Source: Streptomyces hyaluromycini (lineage in GTDB: Bacteria > Actinomycetota > Actinomycetes > Streptomycetales > Streptomycetaceae). Taken from it: a DNA stretch of 64,000 nt. Positions 49,816 through 58,401 of the stretch are shown one piece after another. The stretch is from NCBI RefSeq assembly GCF_002217755.1, contig NZ_BCFL01000026.1:310001-374000 (forward strand), given 5' to 3'. The translations under genes and the position numbers were made by a program. The notes beneath the pieces were generated by a model. That model searched no databases. It saw only the letters and a list, made by a program, of their open reading frames with translations, and had not been told where the DNA came from. How positions within the stretch are numbered: the stretch's first letter is position 1; every line of letters starts with the position of its first letter.

Positions 49816-51024
49816 CTACGGGGTCTCTGTCGTGCGCCGCGGGTTCTGCCTGAGCGCGTAGAGCGCGATGCAGAGTTCGGCGATCCCGTGCGGCTCGGAG
49901 GTCGAACGGCCGGTGTACTCGGTGATCCGGCGGAAGCGCTGGCGCACGGTGTTGGGGTGGCAGTACATGCGGCGGGCGGTCTCCTCGGTCGAGCCGCCGC
50001 AGGCCAGCCAGGTCTCCAGGGTGTCGAGCAGGACGTCCCGTTCGGCCTGCTGGAGGGTGTCGAGCGGGCCGAAGACGTTGCGGGCCAGGCGCCGGCTGAT
50101 CTCCGGCGCGGCCGCGGCGGCGACCGCCACCAGGCAGTCGTCGAACACGGTGACGGCGCAGCCGCCCGCGCGTCCGCCCTGCATGGCGGTCTTCGCGTAC
50201 CAGAGGCTGGTGCCGGTGTCGTACAGGTCCTCGTACGGCGGGCTGACGCCGGTCCTGCTGACCGCCTCGCCCTCCAGCACCTCGACGAGCTGGTCGTACT
50301 GCCGGTCCGTGCCGAGCTGGACGATGCCGACGTGGGTGTCCGGACGCAGATGCCAGACCGAGTGGATACCGCTTCTGCGCAGGGCCTGTTCGGTCCTCGC
50401 CAGCGGGTGGCGGCCGAACGACGACACCTCCGCCGCCACCACCGCGAAGCGGCCGTAGCGCGGCATGCGCAGCACGTCGATGGCGGCCAGCAGCGTGCCG
50501 GCGTCGAGGCTGCGGTTGGTGAGGAGGGCTTCGAGCAGCGCGGAGCGCTCCTGCTCGGCGTTGCGGAGCAGTTCGGTCGTGGCCTCGCGGTGCCCGGCGA
50601 TGGTCTCCTCGATCAACCGGTCCTGCACGGCCCAGATCGAGGACACCGCGGTGACCAGGCCTTCGTGGTCGACCAGTCCGGTCTCGGCCGCCTCCGCGAT
50701 CAGCAGCTCCCAGATGAACCTGATGCCCACGCGGTAGCTCGCGATCAGCGTGGTCTCCGGCACGTTCTGCCGGGCGCGTCTGCGTCCCGTGTCGGCGCCG
50801 AGCGAGGGGTCGAGCGGGGCCTGCCCGGCGAGCGCCCGCAGCACGTTGCGCAGCTCCACGCGGCACGACTCGCGCAGTTCAGCCAGCGGAACGCAGTTCC
50901 CGCCGTGGTCGCTGGCCTCGGACCGGATGCGCTCGGCCATGGCGTCGCCGAGTTCGTCCGCCCGCTCCAGGAGACCGGCCACGAGCTTGGCGAGACCGTC
51001 GGCGGGTCCGTCCGTCACCTTCAC
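49816..51024 (-). CDS. PucR/CdaR-type transcriptional regulator
   Basis: A 402-residue regulator. The central GGDEF-like portion (about 190-290) and the C-terminal PucR helix-turn-helix ([41 protein letters not shown]) are characteristic, as is the N-terminal RsbRD-like helical domain ([23 protein letters not shown]). Start is GTG 51024. It is divergent from an aldehyde dehydrogenase gene 232 bases away, and a palindrome overlaps that promoter, so it probably controls the dehydrogenase. Confidence 0.86.
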   Translation of the reverse strand: MKVTDGPADGLAKLVAGLLERADELGDAMAERIRSEASDHGGNCVPLAELRESCRVELRNVLRALAGQAPLDPSLGADTGRRRARQNVPETTLIASYRVGIRFIWELLIAEAAETGLVDHEGLVTAVSSIWAVQDRLIEETIAGHREATTELLRNAEQERSALLEALLTNRSLDAGTLLAAIDVLRMPRYGRFAVVAAEVSSFGRHPLARTEQALRRSGIHSVWHLRPDTHVGIVQLGTDRQYDQLVEVLEGEAVSRTGVSPPYEDLYDTGTSLWYAKTAMQGGRAGGCAVTVFDDCLVAVAAAAAPEISRRLARNVFGPLDTLQQAERDVLLDTLETWLACGGSTEETARRMYCHPNTVRQRFRRITEYTGRSTSEPHGIAELCIALYALRQNPRRTTETP

Positions 51025-51163
51025 ACCTCAGTCCTGCCGCTCCGGCCCCGGCCGGTCGCCGGGGCGCTGTCCCCAGGATGATCGGCCGCACGTCCGGCTG
51101 TCGATGTGCCCCGCAACAGGCTTGTCCTGCCCGCACAGTGGATTCCCACCGCACCCTCAAGAT

Positions 51164-51197
51164 TTGCTTTACAAAGCAAGTATGTGGCTCCTAGTCT
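51164..51197 (+). promoter_or_regulatory. palindrome TTGCTTTACAAAGCAA overlapping a TTTACA-N18-TAGTCT promoter
   Basis: The 16-base element 51164-51179 has perfect 7-base arms around AC. Its TTTACA (51168-51173) can serve as -35 with TAGTCT (51192-51197) as -10, 18 bases apart. It lies 60 bases before the aldehyde dehydrogenase start in an unusually AT-rich patch. Confidence 0.5.
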
Positions 51198-51256
51198 CTC
51201 GCCGGGAGGGGCACACAACTCGGTGTGAAGCCCGGTGCTGTGGAGGTAGTGACGCG

Positions 51257-52720
51257 ATGTACGGCAACGACGGGACGGCCCGGCACTGGATAGACGGGCA
51301 GTGGCGGGACTCGGCCGCCGTCTCCGAGTCGGTCAATCCGGCCGACGGCGAGGTCGTGGGGGAGTACGCGGACGGCGGGCGCGCGGAAGCGGTGGCGGCC
51401 GTGGCCGCGGCCCGCCGCGCCTTCGACTCGACCGCCTGGTCCACGGACCGGGACCTGCGCCGCACGGTGCTCACCGAGCTGGCGGCCGCCTTCGACACCC
51501 ATGCCGAGGAACTGGCCCGGACCCTCACCGCGGAGAACGGCAAACTGCTCCGCGAGTCCCGGCTGGAGGCACGTTTCGCGACCGGCGCGCTGAGATACGC
51601 GATCGCCGACCTGACCACCGACACGGGATCGTTCGCGCAGACCGACCGGCACATCTGGTTCAGCAGCCTGCGCGAGCCCCTGGGCGTCGTGGCGATCATC
51701 GTGCCGTGGGAGTCGCCGATCGCGCTGTTCCTGCGTTCGCTCGGCCCCGCCCTGGCCGCGGGCAACGCCGTGGCGGTGAAGCTGCCGGGGCAGACGGCAC
51801 AGACCAACGCGCTGATGGCGCGCATCATCTCCGAGGTGCCCTCGCTTCCCGCCGGGGTGGTCAACATGTTCACCGAGTCCGGCAACACCGGGTCCCCGTT
51901 CCTGGTCGCCTCGTCCGAGGTGGACGCGGTCAGCTACACCGGCAGCACCGCCATCGGCCGGCTGGTGGTCGCCACCGGCGCGGTCACCCTGAAGCGGATG
52001 AACATGGCGCTGGGCGGCAAGACCCCCATGATCCTCTTCGCGGACGCCGACCTCGACCACGCCCTGCCCCTGCTGACGCTGGGCGTCACCCTGGGCGCCG
52101 GTCAGTTCTGCATGGCCGGCAGCCGCATCCTCGTCCACCGCTCCATCGCCGACCAGGTCCGCGAACGGCTGGGAGCCGCCCTGGAGTCGGTCGTCGTCGG
52201 TCCCGGGGACGACGAAGGCTCCCAGATGGGCCCGCTCGTCGACCGCAACGCCGTGTGCCGGGTCGACGCCCTCGTCGAGGAGTCCCTGGAACAGGGCGGC
52301 AAGGCCGTCGTGCGCGGCGGACCGGTCACCGAAGGGCCGCTCGCCGCGGGTGCGTTCTACCGACCCAGCCTGATCGAGATCGCCGACCTCGACGCCACCC
52401 TGGTCCAGGAGGAGGTCTTCGGACCGGTCGCCACCTTCGAGGTCTTCGACGACGAGGCCGAGGCGGTGCACCGCGCCAACGCGACCGAGTTCGGCCTGGC
52501 GGCCGCCGTCTTCACCCGCGACGGCGACCGCGCCCGGCGGGTCGGCCGCGCGGTACGGGCGGGCACCGTCTGGACCAACTCCTGGTTCGTGCTGGACGAG
52601 GGCTTCCCCGAGGGCGGCTTCAAGCAGAGCGGCCTGGGCCGGCTGCGCGGACCCTTGTCCCTCGCCGAGTTCCAGGAGACCAAGACCTATGTCCACGTCG
52701 CCCTCCCCGAGACCGCCTGA
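51257..52720 (+). CDS. aldehyde dehydrogenase-family protein with altered active-site residues
   Basis: A 487-residue ALDH-superfamily protein with the nucleophile Cys285 in GQFCMAGSR and the NAD-fold segments TGSTAIGR and EVFGPVATFE. Two positions differ from nearly all ALDHs: the oxyanion-hole Asn of PWNFP is Glu152 (PWESP), and the general-base Glu of ELGGK is Ala251 (ALGGK); the ribose-contact Glu of KPAEQT is also lost (KLPGQT). Glu152 may have taken over the base role. ATG 51257 follows GGAGG by ten bases. It is divergent from a PucR regulator. Substrate unknown. Confidence 0.85.
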   Translation: MYGNDGTARHWIDGQWRDSAAVSESVNPADGEVVGEYADGGRAEAVAAVAAARRAFDSTAWSTDRDLRRTVLTELAAAFDTHAEELARTLTAENGKLLRESRLEARFATGALRYAIADLTTDTGSFAQTDRHIWFSSLREPLGVVAIIVPWESPIALFLRSLGPALAAGNAVAVKLPGQTAQTNALMARIISEVPSLPAGVVNMFTESGNTGSPFLVASSEVDAVSYTGSTAIGRLVVATGAVTLKRMNMALGGKTPMILFADADLDHALPLLTLGVTLGAGQFCMAGSRILVHRSIADQVRERLGAALESVVVGPGDDEGSQMGPLVDRNAVCRVDALVEESLEQGGKAVVRGGPVTEGPLAAGAFYRPSLIEIADLDATLVQEEVFGPVATFEVFDDEAEAVHRANATEFGLAAAVFTRDGDRARRVGRAVRAGTVWTNSWFVLDEGFPEGGFKQSGLGRLRGPLSLAEFQETKTYVHVALPETA

Positions 52721-52731
52721 CCGCCGACGCA

Positions 52732-52774
52732 CCGCGGGGGTGGAGCGGCGGCAGCCGCCGGCCCACCCCCGCGG
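52732..52774. terminator. 12-bp perfect hairpin between convergent units
   Basis: Arms CCGCGGGGGTGG (52732-52743) and its exact complement (52763-52774) surround a loop that itself contains a short CGGC/GCCG stem. It lies between the aldehyde dehydrogenase gene and the end of the glycan operon. Confidence 0.8.
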
Positions 52775-52784
52775 ATCCTCGGAG

Positions 52785-55691
52785 TCAGCCGATGCTCACG
52801 TCGTCGACGTAGCCGCGGTACCCGCCCGTGGCCCCCGAGCGGTCGAAGCCGAGGAGCACCTTGCTGACCGCCTGCCCCGCCTTGACCGTGCCGAGGTCCA
52901 CGGTCACGTGGTTCCAGGTGTCCGGCGTCAGATGCCCGCACTGCTCGGCCGGATGGATGCCGTTGCCGGACCCGTCGGTGGCACCGGAGTCCCGCAGGGC
53001 ACTGCCGTCGGTGAAGACCAGGTCGACGGCGACGCAGGTGCTGTTGTCGGAACCGGCGTCCACCCATGGGGTGGTGGCGTTTGACTGCGGGAAGATCCAG
53101 TAGCTGAGCGTCGTGTCGCCGCGGACGGTGAGCGGCGCGCCGTTGAAGCCGTAGACCTGCAGGTAGGCGTGGTCGTACGAACCGCCGTTGGCGTAGCCCG
53201 AGTACATCAGCGCGGCGTCGCCCGTGTGGGCCTGTTCGCCGGTGCGCACGGCTGCCTGGGGCCCTGTGAGGCCGCAGCACAGGCCGGTGATGTTGTAGTT
53301 GCCGTCGCCGTGGGTGTCGGCGTTGTCGACGGTGTCGGTCCAGGTCGGCTGGGTCTGCCCGGTCTCGAAGCCGGTGGTGAGCGACGTGGTCGTCGCGGCC
53401 TTGGCCGGCTGGGACAACTGGTGCCGGACGGTGGCCTCGCTGGTGCCGGCCGGGGCGAGATCGATGGTCTCGCCGACGGTGGTGTGCAGCTTGATCGTGC
53501 TGCCCGAGAGGGTGCCCTTGTGGACGCCGTCCGCGTAGTACTCCACGGTCCTGCCGGGCCACGGGTTGGTGACCGTGACGTTCCCGCCGGACCGGCTGGT
53601 GAGCCGGACGTACTCGACGGCGTTGTCCCGGATGCTGCTGGAGACCAGGACGTTGCCGTAGGCGAGCAGGCCGCCGAACTTGGCGTTCGAGTCGGTGGGC
53701 CAGTTCGGGAAGACCTTGATGTCGTGCTGCACGGACTGGAGGAGCATCTCGTCGAGCCCCGACGTGGTGACGTTGAGGTTCTCGATGCCGCCGCCGTAGT
53801 GGTGCACCGCCATGTTCGGGTACGAGTGGGCGGTGGCCTCGGCGTGCAGCTCGTCCATCAGCGTGCTGGGGTTGTAGCCGACCATCGCCGCGGCCGCGTA
53901 CAGGGTGGCCGGGGAGTTGTCGCTGTGCCAGTTGTTGAGCTGCGCGACGGTGTTCCGGGCGGTCTGCAGCAGGTCGGCCGAACTGTTCAGCCCCACTTGC
54001 AGACCGGGGTAGACGGCCTGGACGGCGACGTCGTTGCCGTCACTGACCCAGCCGGAGCCCTCGGAGGTCTGCCGGAAGACGGTCTGGCCGTTCCGCGACA
54101 TCGTGGGCAGCGGCGCGAGGTTGCTGTCGATGTGCTGCCAGGCCGGGACGAGTGAGTCGTTGATGTGCAGGTCGCGGCTCATGTCGATCAGGCCCTGGAA
54201 CAGCAGGTGCACAAGGCCGAGCGAGAGGATGCTGTTGGTCTGCGGGTACACGCCGCCTTCCTGCGGCGCGTCGTTCTCGATGATGTACGTGCCCGTGGCC
54301 GCGTCCCAGGTCAGGTAGTGCTGCCAGAACAGCCCGACCTGCTGGAGGTAGGGAAGGACCTTGCGCGCGTAGGAGGCGCTGCGGGTGTACTCGTACTTCA
54401 TGACCATGTCGCTGGCGAAGTTCACGGCGTCGGACTTCTGGTTGTACAGGTCGTCGGCGGCGCTGGTGCCGTTGGGCGAGATGCCCACGGGGTAGAGCAC
54501 GCCCTGGTAGCCGGCGGCCGCGGCCTTCGCCCTGCCTCTGGGTATCCAGTCCAGGACCGGGTCGTCGTAGGAACCCATCTGGGCCACGTGGTTGGTCGAC
54601 AGCGCCGGGTAGAACGCCGCTTCGTAGTTGTAGTTGGCGTGGTAGTCGCCGTACCAGTTCATGTCGCCGGTGATCCAGTTGCCCCACAGGCCCGGGGCGT
54701 ACTTCCCGGCGCGGGAGACCGAGCCCAGCAGATAGAGCGAGCCGTACCAGCTCTTCTCCACGGCCTGGTCGGGGATCTGCACGAACGACCGGGACCAGTA
54801 CTCCCGCCACCAGGACTCGTGGTCCGCGTACAGCCTGGCCAGCGAGCCGCCGGTCAGCGTGGCGGCCGCCGCGTGGGCGACGGATTGGTAGCGGGGTGTG
54901 TCGTGGCTGCTCCGGATCGCCGCGGCGACGGTGTAGGTGACGCCAGGTTCGAGGGTGAGGCTGATCCGGTTGCCCGACACGCTCGCGGCGGTGCCGCGCA
55001 CGCTCGTCGCGATACGGGCGTGGGGGTTGCCCGGCGCGTCGGTGGTGCCGGCCTGCACGTCGGCGTCGAGTACCCCGTTCTCGCCCGACGTCGCCGGGGT
55101 CTTCCCGTGGCCGTCCTGCACGGTGACGGTCGCCTGCTGCGGGCGTGAGCCGGACAGCCGCAGGGTGGTGACGAACAGGTTCCGGGTCGCCGCGACCCAG
55201 CTCCTGGACGAGAGCTGCTCGTCGCCGAGCGTGTAGGTGCCCTCGACCTGCGCCTGCGCGATGTTCTGTACGACGCGATAACCGGAGCCGGCCAGGCCCG
55301 GGACGGACAGCACGATCCGGCCCAGCGGCTCGATGCCGTTGGTGGCGGTGGAGAAGAAGTCGTTCTTGCCGAGGTAGAAGGTCTGGTCGTCGACGGAACC
55401 GCCGACCGCGACGCCGACATCGCCGTTGCCCAGCAGCGGGGCGTCGACGGTCTCGCCGTTCGCCAGCGTGGTGGGCGGGGAGTCCCACACGCCCTGGAAC
55501 TGCGCCACGGTACGCAGCGCCTGGGCCGGCGTGGGATCACCGGCGCTCTGTGCGGCGGCGGACGAACCGCCCTGGACGGCGCTCAGGCCGACGGCCACGA
55601 GCGCCGCGGCCAGCAGCGTGCCGACCCGTCTCCGGTAACGAAGTGAGGATGTCACTGCGGTGTGACCTTTCTTCTCGTCCGGTCTTCTCAT
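52785..55691 (-). CDS. secreted GH95-like glycoside hydrolase with C-terminal beta-sandwich
   Basis: A 968-residue exported enzyme. Signal peptide: RYRRRVGTLLAAALVAVGLSAV. An N-terminal sandwich domain (PLLGNGDVGVAVGGSVDDQTFYLGKNDFF, about 70-98) resembles Glyco_hyd_65N_2, followed by an (alpha/alpha)6 barrel with GLWGNWITGDMNWYGDYHANYNYEAAFYPAL (Asn/Tyr-rich, like the GH95 active site) and HHYGGGIENL. The last ~200 residues look like a ConA-type module (HAYLQVYGFNGAPL, GYRGYVDDVS). GH95 includes alpha-L-fucosidases and galactosidases; this is a distant member. ATG 55691 overlaps the ROK stop (ATGA); GTG 55655 with AAAGG is the alternative. Confidence 0.75.
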   Translation of the reverse strand: MRRPDEKKGHTAVTSSLRYRRRVGTLLAAALVAVGLSAVQGGSSAAAQSAGDPTPAQALRTVAQFQGVWDSPPTTLANGETVDAPLLGNGDVGVAVGGSVDDQTFYLGKNDFFSTATNGIEPLGRIVLSVPGLAGSGYRVVQNIAQAQVEGTYTLGDEQLSSRSWVAATRNLFVTTLRLSGSRPQQATVTVQDGHGKTPATSGENGVLDADVQAGTTDAPGNPHARIATSVRGTAASVSGNRISLTLEPGVTYTVAAAIRSSHDTPRYQSVAHAAAATLTGGSLARLYADHESWWREYWSRSFVQIPDQAVEKSWYGSLYLLGSVSRAGKYAPGLWGNWITGDMNWYGDYHANYNYEAAFYPALSTNHVAQMGSYDDPVLDWIPRGRAKAAAAGYQGVLYPVGISPNGTSAADDLYNQKSDAVNFASDMVMKYEYTRSASYARKVLPYLQQVGLFWQHYLTWDAATGTYIIENDAPQEGGVYPQTNSILSLGLVHLLFQGLIDMSRDLHINDSLVPAWQHIDSNLAPLPTMSRNGQTVFRQTSEGSGWVSDGNDVAVQAVYPGLQVGLNSSADLLQTARNTVAQLNNWHSDNSPATLYAAAAMVGYNPSTLMDELHAEATAHSYPNMAVHHYGGGIENLNVTTSGLDEMLLQSVQHDIKVFPNWPTDSNAKFGGLLAYGNVLVSSSIRDNAVEYVRLTSRSGGNVTVTNPWPGRTVEYYADGVHKGTLSGSTIKLHTTVGETIDLAPAGTSEATVRHQLSQPAKAATTTSLTTGFETGQTQPTWTDTVDNADTHGDGNYNITGLCCGLTGPQAAVRTGEQAHTGDAALMYSGYANGGSYDHAYLQVYGFNGAPLTVRGDTTLSYWIFPQSNATTPWVDAGSDNSTCVAVDLVFTDGSALRDSGATDGSGNGIHPAEQCGHLTPDTWNHVTVDLGTVKAGQAVSKVLLGFDRSGATGGYRGYVDDVSIG

Positions 55692-56653
55692 CCGGTGTCC
55701 CGCCTTTGCCGAGCGGGTGTTTCCGAGCGGCCTGGTGCGGCCGCCCGGCCGTACGTCGTGGCCAGGTAGGCCGCGCCCAGCAGCGGGGCCCCGGCCGGTT
55801 GCCGCGCCGCGGTGACGACGAGCTGCCCGTCGCGGACCCCGCCCGCCTCGGCGAGCCCGGCCCGCAGCGGTTCGGCGACGAGGTCCCAGGCCCCCGCGAT
55901 GGCACCCCCGACCACGAGAACCGTCGGTTCGAAGGCCGCGACACACGGCCCGAGCACGCCGCCCAGCGCACGGAACGCCCCGGCGAACACACCGGCCGCG
56001 GCACGGTCCCCCTGCCGCGCCCGGCGGGCGATCTCCCTTACGTCCGGAGCCTGTTGGCCGGTGGACCGGGCGTAGGCCCGGCGCAGGGCACGTCTGGACA
56101 CCGTCTCCTCCAGCGGGGCGTCCGCGTACCGCAGGGCGTGGAGCCGCCCGTCCGGCGGGACCCCGGGCCCGTGCCGGACGATGCGGCCGTCGCGCAGGAA
56201 GCAGGAGCCCACCCCGGTTCCGAGGGTGATCCCGACGGCACTCCGGTGCCCGCGCGCCGCCCCGGCCCACCACTCGCCGAGGGCGAACGCGTCCGCGTCG
56301 TTCCAGAAGCTGACTCCCGAGGCGCCGGGCAGCGCCGACGTCAGCGCGGCCCGGAGATCGAACCCGCGCAGGGCGTCGAACTTGCCGACCCCCTCGTACC
56401 GGCCGACGCCCCGCGCGTAGTCGAAGGGACCTGGCAGCGCCACCGCCCACCGGGCCGGGCCCCGCACGGACAGCCGGGCGGCGCAGCGGACCAGGGCCGA
56501 CACGAAGTCCTCGGCACTGCCGTCACCGTCCACCGCCTCCCGGAACAACCGGTCCTCCCGCAGGGCGCGGCCTGCGACGTCCACGCTCGCCGCGGTCACA
56601 TGGGTGCCGCCGACCTCCAGCACCGGTACGACGGTCGCGTCGCCGGGGCTCAT
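55688..56653 (-). CDS. ROK-family sugar kinase
   Basis: A 321-residue ROK protein without a DNA-binding domain: VLEVGGTHVTAASVDV (ATP phosphate 1), FWNDADAFALGEWW with the catalytic Asp, LGTGVGSCFL (phosphate 2). The zinc-binding CxCGxxGCxE motif of many ROK kinases is missing. It phosphorylates a hexose released in the cytoplasm. The start overlaps the preceding gene by four bases (ATGA), and its stop overlaps the GH95-like gene start in the same way. Confidence 0.82.
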   Translation of the reverse strand: MSPGDATVVPVLEVGGTHVTAASVDVAGRALREDRLFREAVDGDGSAEDFVSALVRCAARLSVRGPARWAVALPGPFDYARGVGRYEGVGKFDALRGFDLRAALTSALPGASGVSFWNDADAFALGEWWAGAARGHRSAVGITLGTGVGSCFLRDGRIVRHGPGVPPDGRLHALRYADAPLEETVSRRALRRAYARSTGQQAPDVREIARRARQGDRAAAGVFAGAFRALGGVLGPCVAAFEPTVLVVGGAIAGAWDLVAEPLRAGLAEAGGVRDGQLVVTAARQPAGAPLLGAAYLATTYGRAAAPGRSETPARQRRDTG

Positions 56654-58353
56654 CGCACCAGCGCCTTGACGTACCGCACCGGCCCCGCGCCGAGGGCCCG
56701 CACCCGGTAGGCGCCGGCCGCGGCGGGCACGGTCAGGGTCTCGGCGTAGGCCAGCACCCGACGGTCCCCGCCGCTCGTCTCCAGCAGGATCCCGTCGCCC
56801 GCCACGACGTTGACGACATGGAAGCGGTGCTCCGTGTCGTCGTCCACGACGGCGTCCGGAGCCAGTTCGAGGCGCCGCACCTCGAAGAACATCTCCGGAA
56901 GACGCCCAATGACGTCCTCGCGCCAGCCCTCGCCCGAGCGCAGCGTCCGGGGTTCCTGGACCAGGTCCCTGACCACGGCCTCCCCGGACCGGGCGGGATC
57001 GAGGTTCTCGAAGGCGTGGCCCACATGGACCGGCCGCTGCCTGCCCGCGCCGTCCCTGCGCAGCCAGTCGTAGAAGCGAAGGCTGTACAGGTACGGCGTC
57101 GCGCTGATCTCCAGGACGACATTGCCCGCCCCGCTGCCGTGCGGGGTGCCGCCCGGGATGAGGAAGAGCTGGTGCCGGTCGGCGGGGAAGGTCTGCACAT
57201 AGCGCTCGATGTCGAACGGCACACCCTCGTGGACCGCCCGGTCCGCCTCCCGCCGGAAGGCCGCGAGGTCGGCGCCCTCGCGCAGCCCCAGGAACACCTG
57301 GCTGTCGGCTCCGCCAAGCATCATGTAGTAGGTCTCGTGCTGGGTGTACGGCCAGCCGAACACCCGCCGCATGTAGTCGGACTGCGGATGGCAGTGCACG
57401 GACAGGTTGCCGCCGCCGACGGTGTCGAGATAGTCGAATCGGATCGGGAACGAGGTGCCGAACATCGCGTGCACGGGTCCCCCGAGGACCTCCTCGGGGT
57501 GCAGCGCGACCAGCGCCTGCAGCGGGACCTCGACCCGCGGTCCGTCCGGCCTGCCGACGAGGATTCCGCTCTCCGGCGCGATGAGCTCGTAGCCCAGCGC
57601 GGTGTTGGCCGCCTCCCGGTTGAAGCCGAGCCGTTCCTGGGCCCAGTGCCCGCCCCACGAGGTGGTGTTGAAGGTGGGGCGGGTACGGAAGGGCCGGCGG
57701 GCCAGGCCGGCCAGGGCGTCGCGCAGGGCGGTGCCGTCCAGCCAGGCCGGAGCCTGCGGGTCCTGGACGTCCAGCCACAGGTCGACGCCGGCGAGGAGGG
57801 TGTCGCGATGCCGGTCCAGGACGGGCCAGTCGATGTAGAACAGCCGGCGTGTCGTACCCGCCCCGGTACCGGCCGGCTGCCCCAGATTGCGGCCGCTCCC
57901 ACCGGTGATCCCGGCCTCGGCGTACCGCTTGGGCAGGTCGGCGTACCAGAGCCGGTCGTGCGGCACCAGCGCCGCCCCCGGCCCCACGACGACGGTGACC
58001 GCGTCGGCGGCGGCCCCGGGCTCAGGCAGCCCGGTGAAGAAGTCGGCGAGGCCCGCCCGGGACAACGGAGCGAAGTCCGGGTCGTCCTCCAGTACGGCGG
58101 ACCCGGTGCGGGCGAGGATGTCCGGCCAGGGCGCGAAGTGCTCCCGCATGTCGATCTGCTTCACCGCGACACCGCGGGCGGCCAGCGCCTCGCTGATCCC
58201 GGCGGCGACCGTCTCCCAGTCGACGGCCACCGGGCCGTCCACGGCGAGGACCGGCCCGGGAGCGAATCCGGCGAGCGCGTCGCGGTATCCGGTGCCGACC
58301 TCCCCGGTGATGCGGTGGCAGGGTTCGGCTTCGTAGCCACGGACTGCAGACAT
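56650..58353 (-). CDS. mannose-6-phosphate isomerase-like protein with N-terminal extension
   Basis: A 567-residue protein, larger than normal class I isomerases (about 390). The C-terminal two thirds carry zinc ligands and cupin motifs: SVHCHPQSDYM, TQHETYYMMLGG, FLIPGGTPHGSGAG. Residues 1-200 form a Rossmann/kinase-like region (VLAVDGPVAVDWETVAAGISEAL) in which a P-loop GKS/T is not present. A RLFYIDWPVLDRHRD segment joins the halves. It should interconvert a ketose and aldose phosphate; with the ROK kinase, mannose-6-P to fructose-6-P is the simplest reading. Overlaps the ROK gene by four bases. Confidence 0.75.
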   Translation of the reverse strand: MSAVRGYEAEPCHRITGEVGTGYRDALAGFAPGPVLAVDGPVAVDWETVAAGISEALAARGVAVKQIDMREHFAPWPDILARTGSAVLEDDPDFAPLSRAGLADFFTGLPEPGAAADAVTVVVGPGAALVPHDRLWYADLPKRYAEAGITGGSGRNLGQPAGTGAGTTRRLFYIDWPVLDRHRDTLLAGVDLWLDVQDPQAPAWLDGTALRDALAGLARRPFRTRPTFNTTSWGGHWAQERLGFNREAANTALGYELIAPESGILVGRPDGPRVEVPLQALVALHPEEVLGGPVHAMFGTSFPIRFDYLDTVGGGNLSVHCHPQSDYMRRVFGWPYTQHETYYMMLGGADSQVFLGLREGADLAAFRREADRAVHEGVPFDIERYVQTFPADRHQLFLIPGGTPHGSGAGNVVLEISATPYLYSLRFYDWLRRDGAGRQRPVHVGHAFENLDPARSGEAVVRDLVQEPRTLRSGEGWREDVIGRLPEMFFEVRRLELAPDAVVDDDTEHRFHVVNVVAGDGILLETSGGDRRVLAYAETLTVPAAAGAYRVRALGAGPVRYVKALVR

Positions 58354-58401
58354 GGCGATGTCGGCCTTTCTGTGGGGCCTTGGCGGTGCGGCTCGGGCTG
58401 T

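Noticed and set aside
52785-56450. Single 1221-codon protein including the ROK region in another frame
   Set aside because: The part beyond 55691 overlaps the in-frame ROK kinase gene and shows no coding pattern; the signal peptide starts near 55691 or 55655.
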